A model generated the notes under the pieces. It saw nothing but the letters and a program-made list of their open reading frames with translations. It made no database searches and was not told the DNA's origin. From contig CATQJL010000305.1 in the NCBI GenBank assembly GCA_958299035.1, positions 35,787,733 through 35,851,732 of the forward strand: a stretch of DNA of 64,000 nucleotides, given 5' to 3'. Made by a program: the position numbers and the translations under genes. Positions 13,480-25,792 of this stretch are shown one piece after another. The stretch is from Cylicocyclus nassatus. Its lineage: Eukaryota; Nematoda; Chromadorea; Rhabditida; Strongylidae. Each line of letters begins with the position of its first letter. The first letter of the stretch is position 1.

Positions 13480-14244
13480 CTCATATTAATGACGGGCTGA
13501 AGGCAACGTATGGAATAACAATATACAGGTTTTCGAAAAAGTTCTTTTCTTCTTTGATTCCGAAGCTCAGAAAACTGTACTACAAGAAAGCCTCGCCAAT
13601 CGCCTTGGTTTAAAGAACATACCACTGAGCTGTGCACTATGTCCGGCATTGGCGGTCATATAGAATGCTTTCAAAGCCACACAGTTCCAGTGACACTTGG
13701 TACCGCATACGGAGAAGAGGTGAACATAACAGTCGAAACCTGAATCACAAACGGTTTTCCATCAGTCAAACTAGATCCTAGCGATATAGATTTTCTAAAA
13801 TCCAACAGCATTTGCCTGGCAAACTCAAAAATTCGAGGGGAACACTAAACCCTACATATACTGGTGGGTCTTGACTACTACCATGAACTGGTGGCCGACC
13901 CTGCGCACGGTATGAAAACTCCCAGCGGACTCTACATAGCAAAGACAATCTTTGGGCCAACAGTATATGGTCGCGGTATCGCTAGAAACACCGTCTCTAA
14001 CACAATGTCTCACAGTTTCACTGCCATACACACTGAAACTGAGCAGGAAATTCTACAAAAATTGTTTGAACTTGATGGGCTCGGGATCGCGCCAGACGAG
14101 TGCCAAGGAGAGGAAAAAGTGCAAAGATATTTTGAAGATTACAAGGACAAAATCTCCTTTGAGAACAACTTGATCACAGCTCCGTTTCCATTGAAGGAAA
14201 ATGTGACAACCCTAGAGGATAAGTATACAGTAGCAATAAAATGA
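13480..14244 (+). pseudogene. BEL protease-like segment and linker to RT
   Basis: After a stop at 13498-13500 the reading frame resumes with FEKVLFFFDSEAQKTV near 13530-13580, which fits the DUF1758/aspartyl-protease region of BEL polyproteins, although the usual DSG-type active-site triplet reads DSE. Downstream, 13864-14244 reads GLDYYHELVADPAHG and later EEKVQRYFEDYKDKI, the linker typical of BEL pol before RT. Several stops lie between these parts. The domain call is by motif resemblance only. Confidence 0.7.
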
Positions 14245-15090
14245 CTACAAAGCACACAACAACAACTGCAAAGAAATCCTCATCAAAAACAGTGGTACTA
14301 TGACATCATTCAAAAGTATCTAGCCGAAGGAATTATCGAAACATTTCAATTACCTGATCTATAAGCCGCCGGCGTCTACTACATGACCCAGTCCGGAGTA
14401 TGGAAACCACAGAAGAACGTTCCACTAAGAATATTATTCGACGCCTCTATATTATTACGCCTCTAATATTATTCATATTCGACACCTCCTCAAGCAAAAA
14501 AAAGGCAACTCTCTCTTAACGATGATCCATAAAGGAGAATCATTCATCAGAAAGATACATGACATCCTCACTTCCACACGATTCAAAAGCATCATTCTCA
14601 TGTGCGACATCGAAGCCGCTCTTACACAAATCCGTTTAGTCAACTCGCATAAGGACCTCTGTAGATTCATTTGGCTCAAAAATGTCAGCCACCCACCTAC
14701 CAAAGACAACATAGTCGAGTTTAGATTCAAAAGGCTGCCATTTGGCATTACCGTCTCGCCAAGTATATTGAACATGGCTATTATAACCTACCTTTCGTTA
14801 TAAAACTCTGCTTTAGCCGAAGAAATCTCAAATAATCTCTACGTTGATAACATATTACTACAAGCTGAGACAGTCGATGAGGCCGTAGCTAAATACATCG
14901 CATCAAAAAAGTTATTTCAAAGTATTGGCATGAACCTACGCGAATACATATCCAATTTAAAACACGTCAATGACCTAATCCCAGAATCGGATAGGCTACT
15001 AAATCCCCGTATCAAATTTTTAGGTGTGAACTTTGATACTATAGTCGAAGAATTTATTGTCGAAACAAAATTTCCCAATAAACTCTGATA
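14245..15090 (+). pseudogene. BEL reverse transcriptase remnant
   Basis: Recognisable RT blocks are MCDIEAALTQIRLV (14600s, motif A with its Asp), FKRLPFGITVSPSILN (about 14730-14775) and NNLYVDNILLQAETV (about 14833, the YVDN catalytic loop). In-frame stops occur near 14362 and at 14801-14803. A local duplication around 14425-14490 repeats attattcgacgcctc-like sequence inside the conserved FDAS block. The known role is copying element RNA into DNA; this copy cannot make an intact enzyme. Confidence 0.85.
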
Positions 15091-15179
15091 ACCAAGCGAG
15101 ACGTAGTAAGCCAAATAAATTCCATATTTGATCCCATAGGGTTAGCGGGACCCCTGGTCGTCAAATTGAAAGTGATAAT

Positions 15180-15732
15180 GAGGAAAGTTTTTAACTTGAA
15201 TATCGACAAACTCCTCTACCCGAAAAATTAGGCACAGAGTGGATTAAAATCTGCAAAGAGGTCAATTTGGCCAAAATTTCCATAAAAAGATGCTTGAACG
15301 TCCCATACACCGAACAAAGGCGTCTTTGGGTCTTTTTTGATGCCAGCACGGAAGCGATCGCTTCATGCGCGTACATTCTACCTAGCTTCAAATAGAACAT
15401 CAGCACTGATCAGCAGCAAAACTAAACTCACTCCTAAAAAATGCAGACAAACAATCCCCAGATTGGAGCTACTCGGAATACTGATTGGAATGAGATTAGG
15501 AAACAACATCAACTCAGCCGCCTTAGTACCCATAATGGAACTGAATATAGTTTCCGACAGCGAGATTGCCCTTTTTTGGGTCAAATCCACAAAAAAATTG
15601 CCAATACCTGTCAGCAATCAGCGAGAGCAATTAATAAAAATCAAAAAAACAACTAGAATTTCATGGCAACTACAAATTTCCTTCATATCGCTACTGACCA
15701 CAATCCGGCTGACGCAGGAACCAGAGGATTGA
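15180..15732 (+). pseudogene. BEL RNase H region, frameshifted
   Basis: The segment around 15315-15400 reads RRLWVFFDASTEAIASCAY, resembling the first Asp block of retroelement RNase H. A second readable part (LLGILIGMRLGNNINSA, VSDSEIALFWVKS at about 15470-15600) matches the middle of the domain. The two parts sit in different frames with stops between them. It lies between RT and integrase as expected for BEL pol. Confidence 0.7.
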
Positions 15733-16239
15733 CAGCTGCAGAGATAGCATGGCGATTGGGTCAATGGTCCTCGCTGGCTCCAGCAACATCCTGACGAATG
15801 GCCAATTAAATCCATCGAAACCCTCACATGTCACGATACGGATGAACCTAGTGTAGTTATCACAGCTGCATTAAAAGATACAAGCGAAAAGACTACAAAT
15901 GAGCAGTTTTTGGATCTAACGCGATTTTCTAAGCTAGACACAGCTAAGAGTTGTAGCAACAGTAGCAAAGGCTCTGCAGATATGGGCAGAAAAAACCAAC
16001 AACTCAAGACACGCGAACATAATACTCTAGAATAAATACAAGTTTGAATGCAAATCCAACATTAGTGCAAGCGATATAGCTGCATCAGAACAAATTTTGT
16101 TAGCACACGAGCACAAAAGAATCAACTTGAATACCCTACAGAAGCGTTTTTGAGACAAACAAATCATACGCGATTCTAATGGGATAGTACGCCATTTTTC
16201 GAGACTACGAAAGGCACCTATCCCGAAAGACACCAAATC

Positions 16240-17060
16240 GCCCATATACATACCCGAGGACTCGGATTTGACAAGACTGATCGTGCTTGACATACACAAC
16301 AAAAACGGGCACTGTGGAAAAGAGCATACCTTTTCCATTGCAAGGCAGCGCTTTTGGATCCCGAAGCCATCAAAACTACACCGCAAATTTATCAAGAATT
16401 GTGTTACCTGCAAAAAAACCAAGGATTGCCATTCAGAGCGCCCGCAATGTCCCCACTACCCAAAGACAGGTTAACAACTTCTAGACCATTTGAGAATGTG
16501 GGGTGCGATTTTATGGGACCATTCACATCCAGGACTCTTGAAAAAATGTATGTATGCCTATATACCTGCCTCACAACTAGAGCAGTACACCTTTGGTTGA
16601 AAACATGTCCGCCGGTGCATTTTTAAACTGTTTTGTGAGATTTATATCACGCAGAGGCTACCAGAATTAGTTCTCACCGATTCTGGAATTAATTTCAAAC
16701 TTGGACAAAACATCATTGAGAAAATGTTCGCTGAAAATGACAGCTCGGGCCAATCATTAATGGTATATTGCGCCAACGAAAGTATCACATGGCTCTTTAT
16801 CCCCAGGGGCTCCTTGGATGGGTGGTGCATGGGAAAGATTAGTAGGTCTCACAAAAAAGGCGTTCTACAAATCCATTGGCCGAAAACGTCTAAGCTTCAC
16901 AGAGATGTGCACCGTCACGTGCCGCATCGAAGCCATTCTGAATACGAGACCTCTAACAAAATTAAATGCCAGTGACTTGACAGAAAATCCTCTGAGCCGA
17001 TCGATTTTCTCAGAGGCAACTTCCGGTTTTCGTTGCCAAATGACGAATGTATAGATACCA
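16240..17060 (+). pseudogene. BEL integrase (zinc-binding and catalytic core) remnant
   Basis: A HHCC-type zinc module is visible: HNKNGHCGKEHT followed by NCVTCKKTKDCH (16290-16440). The core starts with FENVGCDFMGPF (about 16490-16520, first catalytic Asp), then LVLTDSG (about 16670, second Asp), and ends with a block around 16800-16860 reading GGAWERLVGLTKKAF in one frame, which contains the expected Glu. Stops and frame changes separate these parts. In an intact element it would join cDNA to the host chromosome in the nucleus. Confidence 0.85.
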
Positions 17061-17204
17061 GCGCTGACGTAAATTACGACCCCGACCTTATACAATCAGA
17101 AGGGCAAGTTATTGAAGCCTACGAGGCCTTAGAAGCTATAACTAACATGGGCGGGATGTTTGGGCGAGATGGAATACCGAATACCTAAGCGCGTTACGAG
17201 AAAC

Positions 17205-17697
17205 CCAAAAATCTAATCTCGAGCAACCACGCCATCTAACCAGAATGACTCCAGTCGAAGGCGAAGTAGTCTTGGTCGAGGAAGACCTCCTTCCCAGGAA
17301 ATGCTGGTCATACGGGAAAGTCGCCGAAATCATCAAAAGCACAGACGGCTTGATCAGATCAGCGAAGGTCGCTTTACCAAACCGCAAAATCATACAGCGG
17401 CCCTTGAACAGGTTGTTTTCACTCGAAATACGCAGTCTTCCAGACAGAGAGATTCCGATAGAAAAGATTATCAAGAACGGTACACCCGATTTACCAGAAA
17501 CAGCAACAGCAGCAAATCCTGTCCCTCAAAAAGACAGATCACATCTGGCTCGCGCTTCGAAAACAAAAGCTTACGAGGTCGTAAGGGACTTTGAAGCAGG
17601 ACTGACGCAACAAAACGTAAGGTTATCGTCATTTCCACTATTGTACATCCTATCAGTAATTTCAACCGCCGCAGCTTACCAGACAGAAAGCCCCTAA
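17205..17697 (+). pseudogene. BEL DUF5641-like domain running into env N-terminus
   Basis: The open frame 17245-17697 begins TPVEGEVVLVEEDLLPRK and LNRLFSLEI, the small beta-rich domain that follows integrase in BEL polyproteins. After a polar stretch it ends with a hydrophobic segment, FPLLYILSVISTAAAYQ, that looks like a signal peptide, so pol and env may have been read through or joined here. The frame stops at 17697. Confidence 0.7.
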
Positions 17698-19118
17698 AAA
17701 ATCTCCTGCCACAACGGAAGAGTTTACATCCTACCACTTCAAAAGACTTCCTTCCAATTATGTCTTAATAACAAGTGTACAATATTAAACTCTACCCGAC
17801 CCACCTCCTACGCCATCCCTGTCTCACCACACAACGACAAGATCAGAATTGAAAACTACCCCACAGCGAACGGTAGCAAAAAGTTTGAGAAATATTGCTC
17901 AAGACCAGACTTTTGCGAACACAACTACTTCCTTTCAAAAAGCCTGCTAGGCAATCCACAAGGCTCTCCGGTAGCGGCAATCACCACACTAGCAGTCGCT
18001 ATTTCATTGTTGATCTCATACTAGTGGTGACCGTTCGCATTACAACAAGAGGAAGGAAAAGCGTACCTTTAAACCGAGACTACCACCATCCTCTACGGTT
18101 CCTCCGAATAGTACTCTTCACGTTTCGTTCCGGCACCCTTGCCAACAGTATCGTCGTGTTGAGCCTAGCGCTTGTAATGATCGGATCTGCAGCCGCCTGT
18201 CAAAACGGTTACACCCGTCAATCAGCAAACCTTCTTTGTGAAGGAACGTCCTGTAATTATCACTATAGTAGAAAACTACTATTCAATTGACTAATTCATG
18301 AAACCTGCATTGAAATTCATCACTCTAATAGAACAATTGCATTAGTAAAAGTAGTCAAAAGACGATGAAAATGAGATGTCTGAAAGCCATAGAAACCTCT
18401 ACTAGGAGCACACACACATATGTACTACGTGGAAAGGTGCGCAGAGGCAGGAACATGTACCCCCACAAAATGCCAAACTATGAGATCAGATGAGACGATA
18501 AGCGAGCTAAGTAAGTATAGTAGATATCCTGGTTATTCTGGATGTACATCCATTTGCGGTGGATTACCATGTGGATGCCTGCTACCACTCCCAGCCTGCC
18601 GCTTCTACAGAGTGGCAAATCGACCAACATCACGAACCGTCTATGAGGTGGTTAGATGCACCGAATGGACACCATCCATAGAAATTGACATTACAATAAC
18701 GAGAACGAACGGGGAACATTCGGCGAATCTGCACATTAAGCGCTACATTACGGAGTCGCTCAGCAAATTTAACATAACAGCAATTTCGGTCCAGAAGCCC
18801 ACAATGCCGTTGATGAGCCAAAGATTTGCAATTGCACAAGGTGAAGGTTTCATTCTACCAACACAATTTTCAATCCCGGTTGAGTGCGCAAGCAGAAATC
18901 AAGCCGAGAAAGAGTTTCATACATGCAGAAATACGGTTAAATGTCACTGCGACGGCACAGCCTATTGCCAGTGCCCCGAGAATTCCCTACTCTCACCACA
19001 GAACTCAAGTTACACCTTACCCCATGCAAACCCCAGTGTCAAACTTGAACAGATTGACGAAAATGTAGCTGCATTTACAGATGATGGCGAATTCGTCATA
19101 ACTCTAGAATCACGATGA
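17630..19118 (+). pseudogene. Env-like region: phlebovirus-type class II glycoprotein remnant
   Basis: Signal-like hydrophobic segments occur at about 17630-17690 and 18130-18200 (SIVVLSLALVMIGSAAAC). They are followed by cysteine-rich ectodomain pieces, and the longest, 18420-19118 (232 residues), contains CTSICGGLPCGC at about 18541-18579. That cysteine/glycine cluster is the kind of fusion-loop signature found in phlebovirus-type Gc glycoproteins, a domain already known in nematode BEL elements. Frames are broken near 17697, 18290 and 18420, and no C-terminal membrane anchor is seen downstream in frame. I infer a degraded retrovirus-like envelope; no function is expected from this copy. 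Confidence 0.7.
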
Positions 19119-19987
19119 CTAATAAATAAATCACAAATTGTAGACAACAATGAATGCAAGCTGTTTATCGATCTATCTTGCTTCCTTCAGTTGTTTAATG
19201 CTACTTTGCAAAAGCGCGATTGTTGACCTGCATTTCTGGTAGTTTTCTTCATCTACCGTAGGGTAGCTTACTGCTTTGCTATATTCGCTGTACCTTGATA
19301 CTAGTGTTTTTAAGGGGTTGCGCTAAGAATGATGGGCGTCTTGTGGAAGTGAAGCGCCATTTTGATCTTAACTTAGCAAATTATTTCAAAATGTCCGCGT
19401 TTAATTGAATTGCAGCGGTCTGTCAGGTTTTGACTGACGGCACCCGTTTGCTTGTGATGTGGGTGACTTCTTCCCTTTTTGTTTTTGAGATAAAGATCTG
19501 TGGCTCTTATCTGTGCCGTGTGGTTGCTTATCAGCTAGTCTCGAATCCTGGCTATCGCAGATTTCACTCTGAGATGCGGTAGTGATTGGCAACTTTGGCC
19601 GATGCACCAAGCTATTGCGGGTACTAGAGACTCTTGGGCGGTTTTTAACCGTAACAACACAAAAGTAGAAAAGACGGTGGTTCAGGTTTATTAACAAGAT
19701 TACAGTGAGTAGCAAGAGCGTGTATACGAGAGCTTGTTCAAATGTACGAGTGGTAAGAGGGTGCATGTCTTCGGCCACGCCTATTCAGGCGTGACCTGGA
19801 GTCGCGGGGGGGGGGGGAGTGGGGTAGAGGTATCATCGGGACGATGATAACGCCAAAGATAGACGGTGTGTGCGGTTGCACATATGATCAGAGTCAAGCG
19901 TGGGGTAGGTGTGGCACGCCACACCTGGGGGGTCGTATTGAGGAGTCAAAAATGGAGGGGGTGTAGTCGGGTAATCTGATAATAGTG
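19119..19987. other. Downstream flank of BEL element; unassigned minus-strand frame
   Basis: No 3' LTR was identified. A minus-strand frame at 19401-19778 (125 residues) has one strong hydrophobic segment (ALVYTLLLLTVILLIN) followed by a hydrophilic, basic tail, which looks like a membrane anchor with a cytoplasmic tail. It could be an inverted piece of an envelope gene or chance. A 12-G run sits at 19806-19817. Confidence 0.3.
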
Positions 19988-21360
19988 ATAACATGATGTT
20001 CGTACCATATCCATAAATGTCAATTAATCCCTGTAGACAAAGTTTGAGCGAATTCTGAAGATTCAAGATACTAGGCTACCTAAGTGGAATGGTCATATTC
20101 CAACATGGTTATTAACTTTGTTTCAAAGGTGAACTAGCTATACGTTTTTGCACTCAAGGCAAAGCACTACTCCTTCTTTGTCCATCTCAGAAATCCCGCT
20201 TCAGAAGACCTCCAAACTGTGGAATTGGAAGCCAACCAAAATCTCATTTTTCCCATTCGCTTTTAATGGCTCTGCTTTCACCGAATATTATTCAGAGCTA
20301 AGAAGACGAATCAGGCATAAAACATTCCTATGGAATCTGCGAGGTTTAGGCTATCGATTCATTATAAACACTGTTTGCTAAAAATGGTTTTTGATATAGT
20401 CATTGCACACCCCCTTAAAAGCTGTGGCAGCCACAGCTTTTGAGGGGGTGTGCCACACCCCATTAACTATATCAAAAAACATTTTCAGCGAACAATATTT
20501 ATATGAATCGATAGCCTAGGTCTGCTAGTTTTCACAGAAGTGATTTGAGCCTACGTTTTCTTAGCTCTGAGTAATAGTTGATGAAAGCACAGCCATCAAA
20601 AGCGAAAAATGGGAAAATGAGATTTTGGATGGCTTCTAATTCCACAATTTGGAGCATAGGTGCGATGGGGTGAGCCGGGTCCCTCTAAGGTGAAGGGTGT
20701 CTCGGCTGATTTTGACCCTTAAGATTGAAGGGTGTCTAGGACCTGGGGGGGGGGGGTAGTGAAAAAATTGCCGCGTCGACCGGGGGGGGGGTATAAAAAA
20801 TGGTGAAAATCATAAAATTATCCAGCTTAAATGGTCAAATTTTCTGAATTGGATTTGTATGGAATATAATCAGTAAAATGTTTACAAGTACTTTGTTTTC
20901 GATTCGTGCCAATATCATATTATTTTTATACACCATTTTTCGGTAAAAAATGCATGTTTGGGTGGGTCGAATGTGTAGTGTTGAAACATGGTTTCGACCG
21001 ACAATCACATGAGCAGTGGAAACCGGCAAATACTTAGAGGCTTAAAAGGTGCTGAATGAAGTTTTACTTGGAAATTACAGATGTGGATAGCATTAATATG
21101 AGACTGCGTGATGATTATGGAATTATTGTTGCAAATTCTGTAAGTCTATATCTATGGAGTGCAATAAAAAAATTTGTTGCTCAATTGCGTCCACTTGAAG
21201 CAGAATAAACATGTGCAGTGTAGCACAGTGATAAGAATAATATATTGAAGTTAGGAGAAATTTTGGGCAGTAAAGTTGAAGTTACGATATTGACGATATC
21301 GAAGCAAATTCAGTTTTCATAACTTTTTATAACTTGAGTAACTTGCAGTAGCTCACTCTC
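19988..21360 (+). repeat. Third, partial copy of the inverted-duplication unit
   Basis: Sequence from about 19988 (tagacaaagtttgagcgaat, ctaggctacctaa, actactccttctttgtcca) matches 59.44-59.97 kb in the same orientation and 23.4-22.8 kb in reverse. After an internal foldback it continues (ggtgcgatggg, cgaccgacaatcacatgagc, ttagaggctt) to about 21360, matching the distal part of the right arm near 63.63-63.75 kb. It is more diverged than the two main arms are from each other. It lacks the 673-bp MITE and the 2.9-kb mariner-type element of the right arm. Confidence 0.75.
20209..20656. repeat. Foldback element inside the third copy, ~215-bp arms
   Basis: The arms read ctgtggaattggaagcca / tggcttctaattccacaa and ggtttttgatatagtca / ttaactatatcaaaaaac, with a tight hairpin centre at about 20408-20455 (gctgtggcagccacagc plus the flanking ccccctt/gaggggg). 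The corresponding sites at about 23150 and 59662 read straight through from agacctccaaa into ggtgcgatggg, so this is an insertion. Confidence 0.8.
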
Positions 21361-22129
21361 CTATAACTCTTGTATAGTTGGGCTGAAGCCAATTCCGAAC
21401 TAGATCTGGAATCTGTTCTTTAAAAGCTATAGAATGATGTATGATTTGTCAGATCTAATATTTTGGCCAGGTGATGTAGTTTCCAGAGGTCCTCCCCCTC
21501 CAGGTCAGAGTCCCATATTCCCATATCTCCACGGTGGGGGCATTTCATGATTTAATTTTTTTTTGCATCTTCAAAAGGGAGGTTCATTTAGTATTACCTA
21601 TACCCTCGCAAAGACATTCCACGGGAGCGACTAACTTAAATTCAAATTTACCTTGTTTTTCAAGCGCCTTTTATTGCTTGCTGTAAATTTTCTTCAGTAC
21701 ATCTCTCTGCGAGGGTATAGGTAAGACTCAGTAAACTACCCTCTACAAGATGCAAAGAAACTGAAGCATGAAATGCTTCCGTCGCCGAGATATGAAGCTG
21801 CAAAAAGCCGTAAAAAATCGATTTTTTCAATGTAACTTTTGTATAGGTAAATAAATCAAAATGGGAATAGTATAGGTGGATTCGTCTCCTCAGAAGCTTT
21901 CGAATGGTATTCAACATGTGGGGGTTTGATGCTTCAGGGTCGCGGAAGGGGGGGGGGTGATCGGCCTCAGCAATGCGTGCTCACCCGCCGGCGTCTCTCC
22001 AGTGCATTAAGGTGGCGGGGGTGATCACCCTAAACTGAGGCTGACCACCTTCACCCACCCTCGCAGCGCTTAAAAAATAGGACCCCCACAGGCTATATAT
22101 CAATCGAGAGCTCTTGATGAGTCCTATAG
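21361..22129. other. Intergenic with a mini inverted repeat at 21594-21724
   Basis: ttacctataccctcgca at 21594 and its reverse complement tgcgagggtataggtaa ending at 21724 bound a ~131-bp mini-element. Nothing else is recognised. A 10-G run is at 21948-21957. Confidence 0.45.
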
Positions 22130-22445
22130 GCGCTGTAATACCTAATTGCCCGCGCCGTGCTTCGAACACCAGCGTAAGCGAGCGGTCGTCGCGAACGACT
22201 ATCGGCGTTCACTATATTCCAAAAAATCTTTCTTTAACTTTCATGTTGTTATCGTCAATGCAAGGTATATCTCGACGAAAGTCCCCCTCAAAAGTTTAAA
22301 AAAATATGTGTGGAAAGGACGCGCGCTCATTGTCGCTCGAAAAAAGCGTGTAGCGCTTGGGACCAAACGTTTCCAGCCGCGCCGCGCGTTGGTGTTCAAA
22401 GCGACGCGTGGGCAATTGGGTTTTACGGGGCCTGTACCTATACCA
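22130..22445. repeat. Small GC-rich foldback
   Basis: taattgcccgcgccgtgctt...gaacaccagcg near 22141 pairs with cgttggtgttcaaagcgacg...caattgggt near 22390-22430. The arms are about 100-150 bp and imperfect. Confidence 0.55.
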
Positions 22446-23485
22446 TTCTCATTCAAATTCGTTCACACACACAAGCTATTTGCGAAAAATCGATTTTTAG
22501 AGACGTGATTTTTGCTTTATTTCCTGCTTTATAACTCTAAGAGGAATTCTTTTTAGGATCTTTTTCTGTATGTGATAGAGGAAAGGTTCCTTACTAACGC
22601 CTATACTCTCGCAAGATGACTTCTGCAAATTACTCAAGTTATACTAACTCAAAAACTGACTTTTCTCAAATATGGCCAACATTGTGACTTCAACTGTACT
22701 GCCCTAGAAATTTCTCCTGACATCATTTATACTATTTTTATCATTGCTCTGGTCGCTACGTGTTTCTTATGCTTTAAGCCAACACAACTGAACAACAAAT
22801 TCTTTTATTGTACTACATAGTAGCGACATAACAATTTATTTGCAAAAAAAATCCATGATCGATGCAAGGTCTCTTATTAACATCATTCACATCAATATTT
22901 TCCAGGGAAATCTGTCCATCAGCGCCTTTCAAGCCTCTAAATATCTGCCATTGTTCGCTGCTCATGTTATTGTCGGTCGAAACCTTTTTATAAGATTTCG
23001 CGTTCGATCCTTCAAAAAGTGCTTTTTTCATTGAATACTTTTGTAAATTCGTGTGCGGTAATTCCTCACCTTGAAAAAAAATTTTGTCTGTTCCAGGTGA
23101 AGAGGGGGGGGGTGGTCCGATCTCTAAAGTGACCCCATCGCACCTGTGGTTTGGAGGTCTTTTGAAGCGGGATTTCTGCGATGGACAAAGAAGGAGTAGT
23201 GATTTGTCTTGAGTGCAAAAACGGATAGCTAATTCACCTTTGAAACAAAGTTAATCATGTTGGAAAATGACCATTTCATTTAGGTAGCCTAGTACCTTGA
23301 ATCTTCAGAATTCGCTCAAACTTTGTCTACAAGGGTTTATTGACATGCCATCATGTTGCCCATCATGTTTGACAGGGCCTTCAGGTAATGCTATCTTAGG
23401 TATATAATTAGGGGGGGGGGGGTTCTTATTAAGGCAGCAATTAGGGGGGGGGGGTCGTAACCAGCGATCTTGTGCCACACCCCTT

Positions 23486-24850
23486 GCTTAACCCTGGTCA
23501 TATCTCGCTGGTCTAGACATCTTTCTTTCTTTTTCTTTCTCTATCTGTGTGATGGTTCTTGTCCGTGATACCTGCGCATAATGGATGCCAGGGTATTGCC
23601 GTACAAGATTAGATTTTCACTATTTTGTGTGTTCCTGGGGTGTATGGCAGTACCCTTGCAACCGTTATGCGCAGGTATCACGGTATGAGAACCATCGTAA
23701 TGCAGATAAAGAAAAAAGAAGACAGATATCCAGAGCAGCGAGATATGACGCTTCCCTTCTCAAATCCCCTGGTAGGGGATTATATGTAATCGAAAGACCA
23801 AAGACCAAAGTGTCCTAGTTTTTTTTCTTTAAAGTCAACGAAAATGGGCCAAAGTTGTACTGATTAAGTGGGAGGTCCCGCTGGACATCTGCAGCAACTG
23901 CACATTCCGGTACATGCAAAGGCTGAGTATCTGCTGCATTGTCCGCGCGGATCCTACTACTCTCGGCGGCATATAGGGCCGCATGAATTAAACATGAACA
24001 TCCCGCTGGGGAGGGGATCGCAGCTTACAAAGAAAGCTTCATATCCTGGAGCTCCAGATATCTGGATTTCACGCTGTTTATTTCTCCGTAAGTAATCCTA
24101 CCTTCCTTCACTATGTACATATTGAACAGGAGCGGAAGGTGTACAAGCCGCTTTCCAGCATTTCGTATATTTCCCTGATGATCCCCGCGGTCGACCATGT
24201 TCTCTTCGGAGAAGAGAAGCGGTTTTTCCTCGTTTTTTTTTCTTTAAAGTCAACGAAAATGGGCCAAAGTTGTACTGATTAACTAAAAGAGCAGTGATGA
24301 GTTTGTTGCTGATAAGAACAAATGATGTAATGGAGTCATGGAATTGCGATGAACCAAACGGGAAGCTGGATTTTGTCGAAATTCGATTTTTCAAAAAACA
24401 ATTTGTTCTTATCAGCAACATGCTTATCGTTGGCACTGTTGGATTAGATAATCAGTTACAAGTTTGGCACGTTTTCGTTGACTTCGAAGAAAGAAAAGCG
24501 ATTTTGAAGAAAAGACGGTCACCACCGGGATCATCAGGGGATCACACAAAACGCTTGGAAATGCGCTTGCACAGCTTCTCACTCCTGTTCAATATGTTCA
24601 TAGTGAAGGGTGGTAAGAATACTTACGGATGGGCAGACAGCGTGAAATCCAGAATTTCGGAGCTTTACTACATGAAGCTTTTTAAGCTGCAATCCCCTCC
24701 CTGGCGGGGATGTTAATGCATGCGGCCCATAATCCTCTACCCAGATCCCCTCCCCTCCTCCCGTGATATACATACGGACCTAAGAATGAGTTTGGCTAGC
24801 TAAAACATGACGGCTCTTTTTTTTACTTTTACGCTGGACATATGATAGCT
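23486..24850. repeat. Foldback element family F1, left-arm copy
   Basis: Two nested inverted repeats are seen. One pairs gataacctgcgcataatgg-like sequence near 23570 with ccgttatgcgcaggtatcac near 23660. The other pairs 23.87-24.30 kb (ggaggtcccgctgg, catccgctggggagg, cttcactatg, caaagttgtactgatta) with 24.41-24.83 kb. The loop around 24300-24420 contains two matching aacaaatgatg/ttgttcttatcagcaaca pieces. Long apparent reading frames across it arise from the palindromic structure. The same element is in the right arm, so it predates the duplication. Confidence 0.75.
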
Positions 24851-25792
24851 GATTTCACAATGAACATGTACATCCTTTATTGTTGACGCTGTTTATCGTC
24901 AGTTCAATCTAACGACTGACTTTTAGGTGTCTTGGGACAAAATGTATATGCGTTTTGAGAATCGGTTATAATTTTTGTTGTTCGGCCTACTTTGGGTGTT
25001 ACAAGGAACGATATTTGTTTCACTGTTCGAAAGTGGTTCTGACTCTCACAGTACTGGAGGCGATGTATCATTATTGGAAGTACGAAATGAGGGCAAGTCT
25101 TAATGCAGGTCCTTATAGCAATCATTGCTTTCTTTGTATGCGAAACAGATGTTTTGTAGAACTATCAACATCTGCGGGGTATTAAGACAGGCAGGTGCCC
25201 TTCAAGCAGGTAATCACAGCTGCACACTCTGGAGTTCGTCAAAACTCGGTGGATGCCTAAGTGGCTGTGTCCGTGTTGGAAATCAACTTGCTCGCAGGAT
25301 TCGATAATAAAGCTCTTATCAAGAATTCTTCCCTTTGCATTACCTTCATTTCTTGTCATCGTGTTAACAACTATGCGAATCGCTCCGAATTTGCTTGATT
25401 GAAAGGTTATCAGTGGCTTCTATGCAAAACATTCATGGAAGTGGTTAAACAAGAGGTAGAAGCTCAGCGATGTCTTAGTTAACTGTCTTAGTTTTTAGTT
25501 AGATCTGCATTATAGGATTCAAGAGATTCAAATGTTTTCAAAACAGGTGGAGTCCTTGAACAGGATAAAAGTTTAAGATGGAGCCGAAATGTAAAATATG
25601 TGATAGACTGTTGAAAATAGCATTTCGTCCATTATATTGTGTTCTGAGTAGCTCAAAGTAGGGGGAGGGGCTGTAGCTAAATCTTGGAGATACGAAAAAG
25701 ATAATGCGAACAGGCGATCACGAAGTGCAGCTAATTGCTATCTTTATCATTTCTTGTACGTGAAAGGCGCTCGTTTCGCAATCGAGTATTAA

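Larger units (their letters stand above)
12079..19118 (+). mobile_element. Decayed BEL/Pao LTR-type retrotransposon with env-like region
   Basis: Seen in order on the plus strand, in shifting frames: a gag-like region, zinc knuckles, an aspartyl-protease-like segment, reverse transcriptase with YVDN, RNase H remnants, a zinc-binding plus core integrase, a DUF5641-like C-terminal segment, and a cysteine-rich glycoprotein region. This order (Gag-PR-RT-RH-IN, then Env) is that of BEL/Pao elements, and nematode members are known to carry phlebovirus-type envelope genes. Multiple stops and frameshifts make it a fossil. LTRs were not located, so the true termini are uncertain. Strand and identity are secure; the boundaries are only those of the readable protein remnants. 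Confidence 0.9.

Noticed and set aside
11308..19987. LTRs of the BEL element
   Set aside because: I compared the flanks by eye and found no convincing direct repeat; a computed self-alignment would be needed.
24294..24716. 140-residue plus-strand frame
   Set aside because: Lies across the loop and arm of foldback F1; the other copy does not keep it and no domain is visible.
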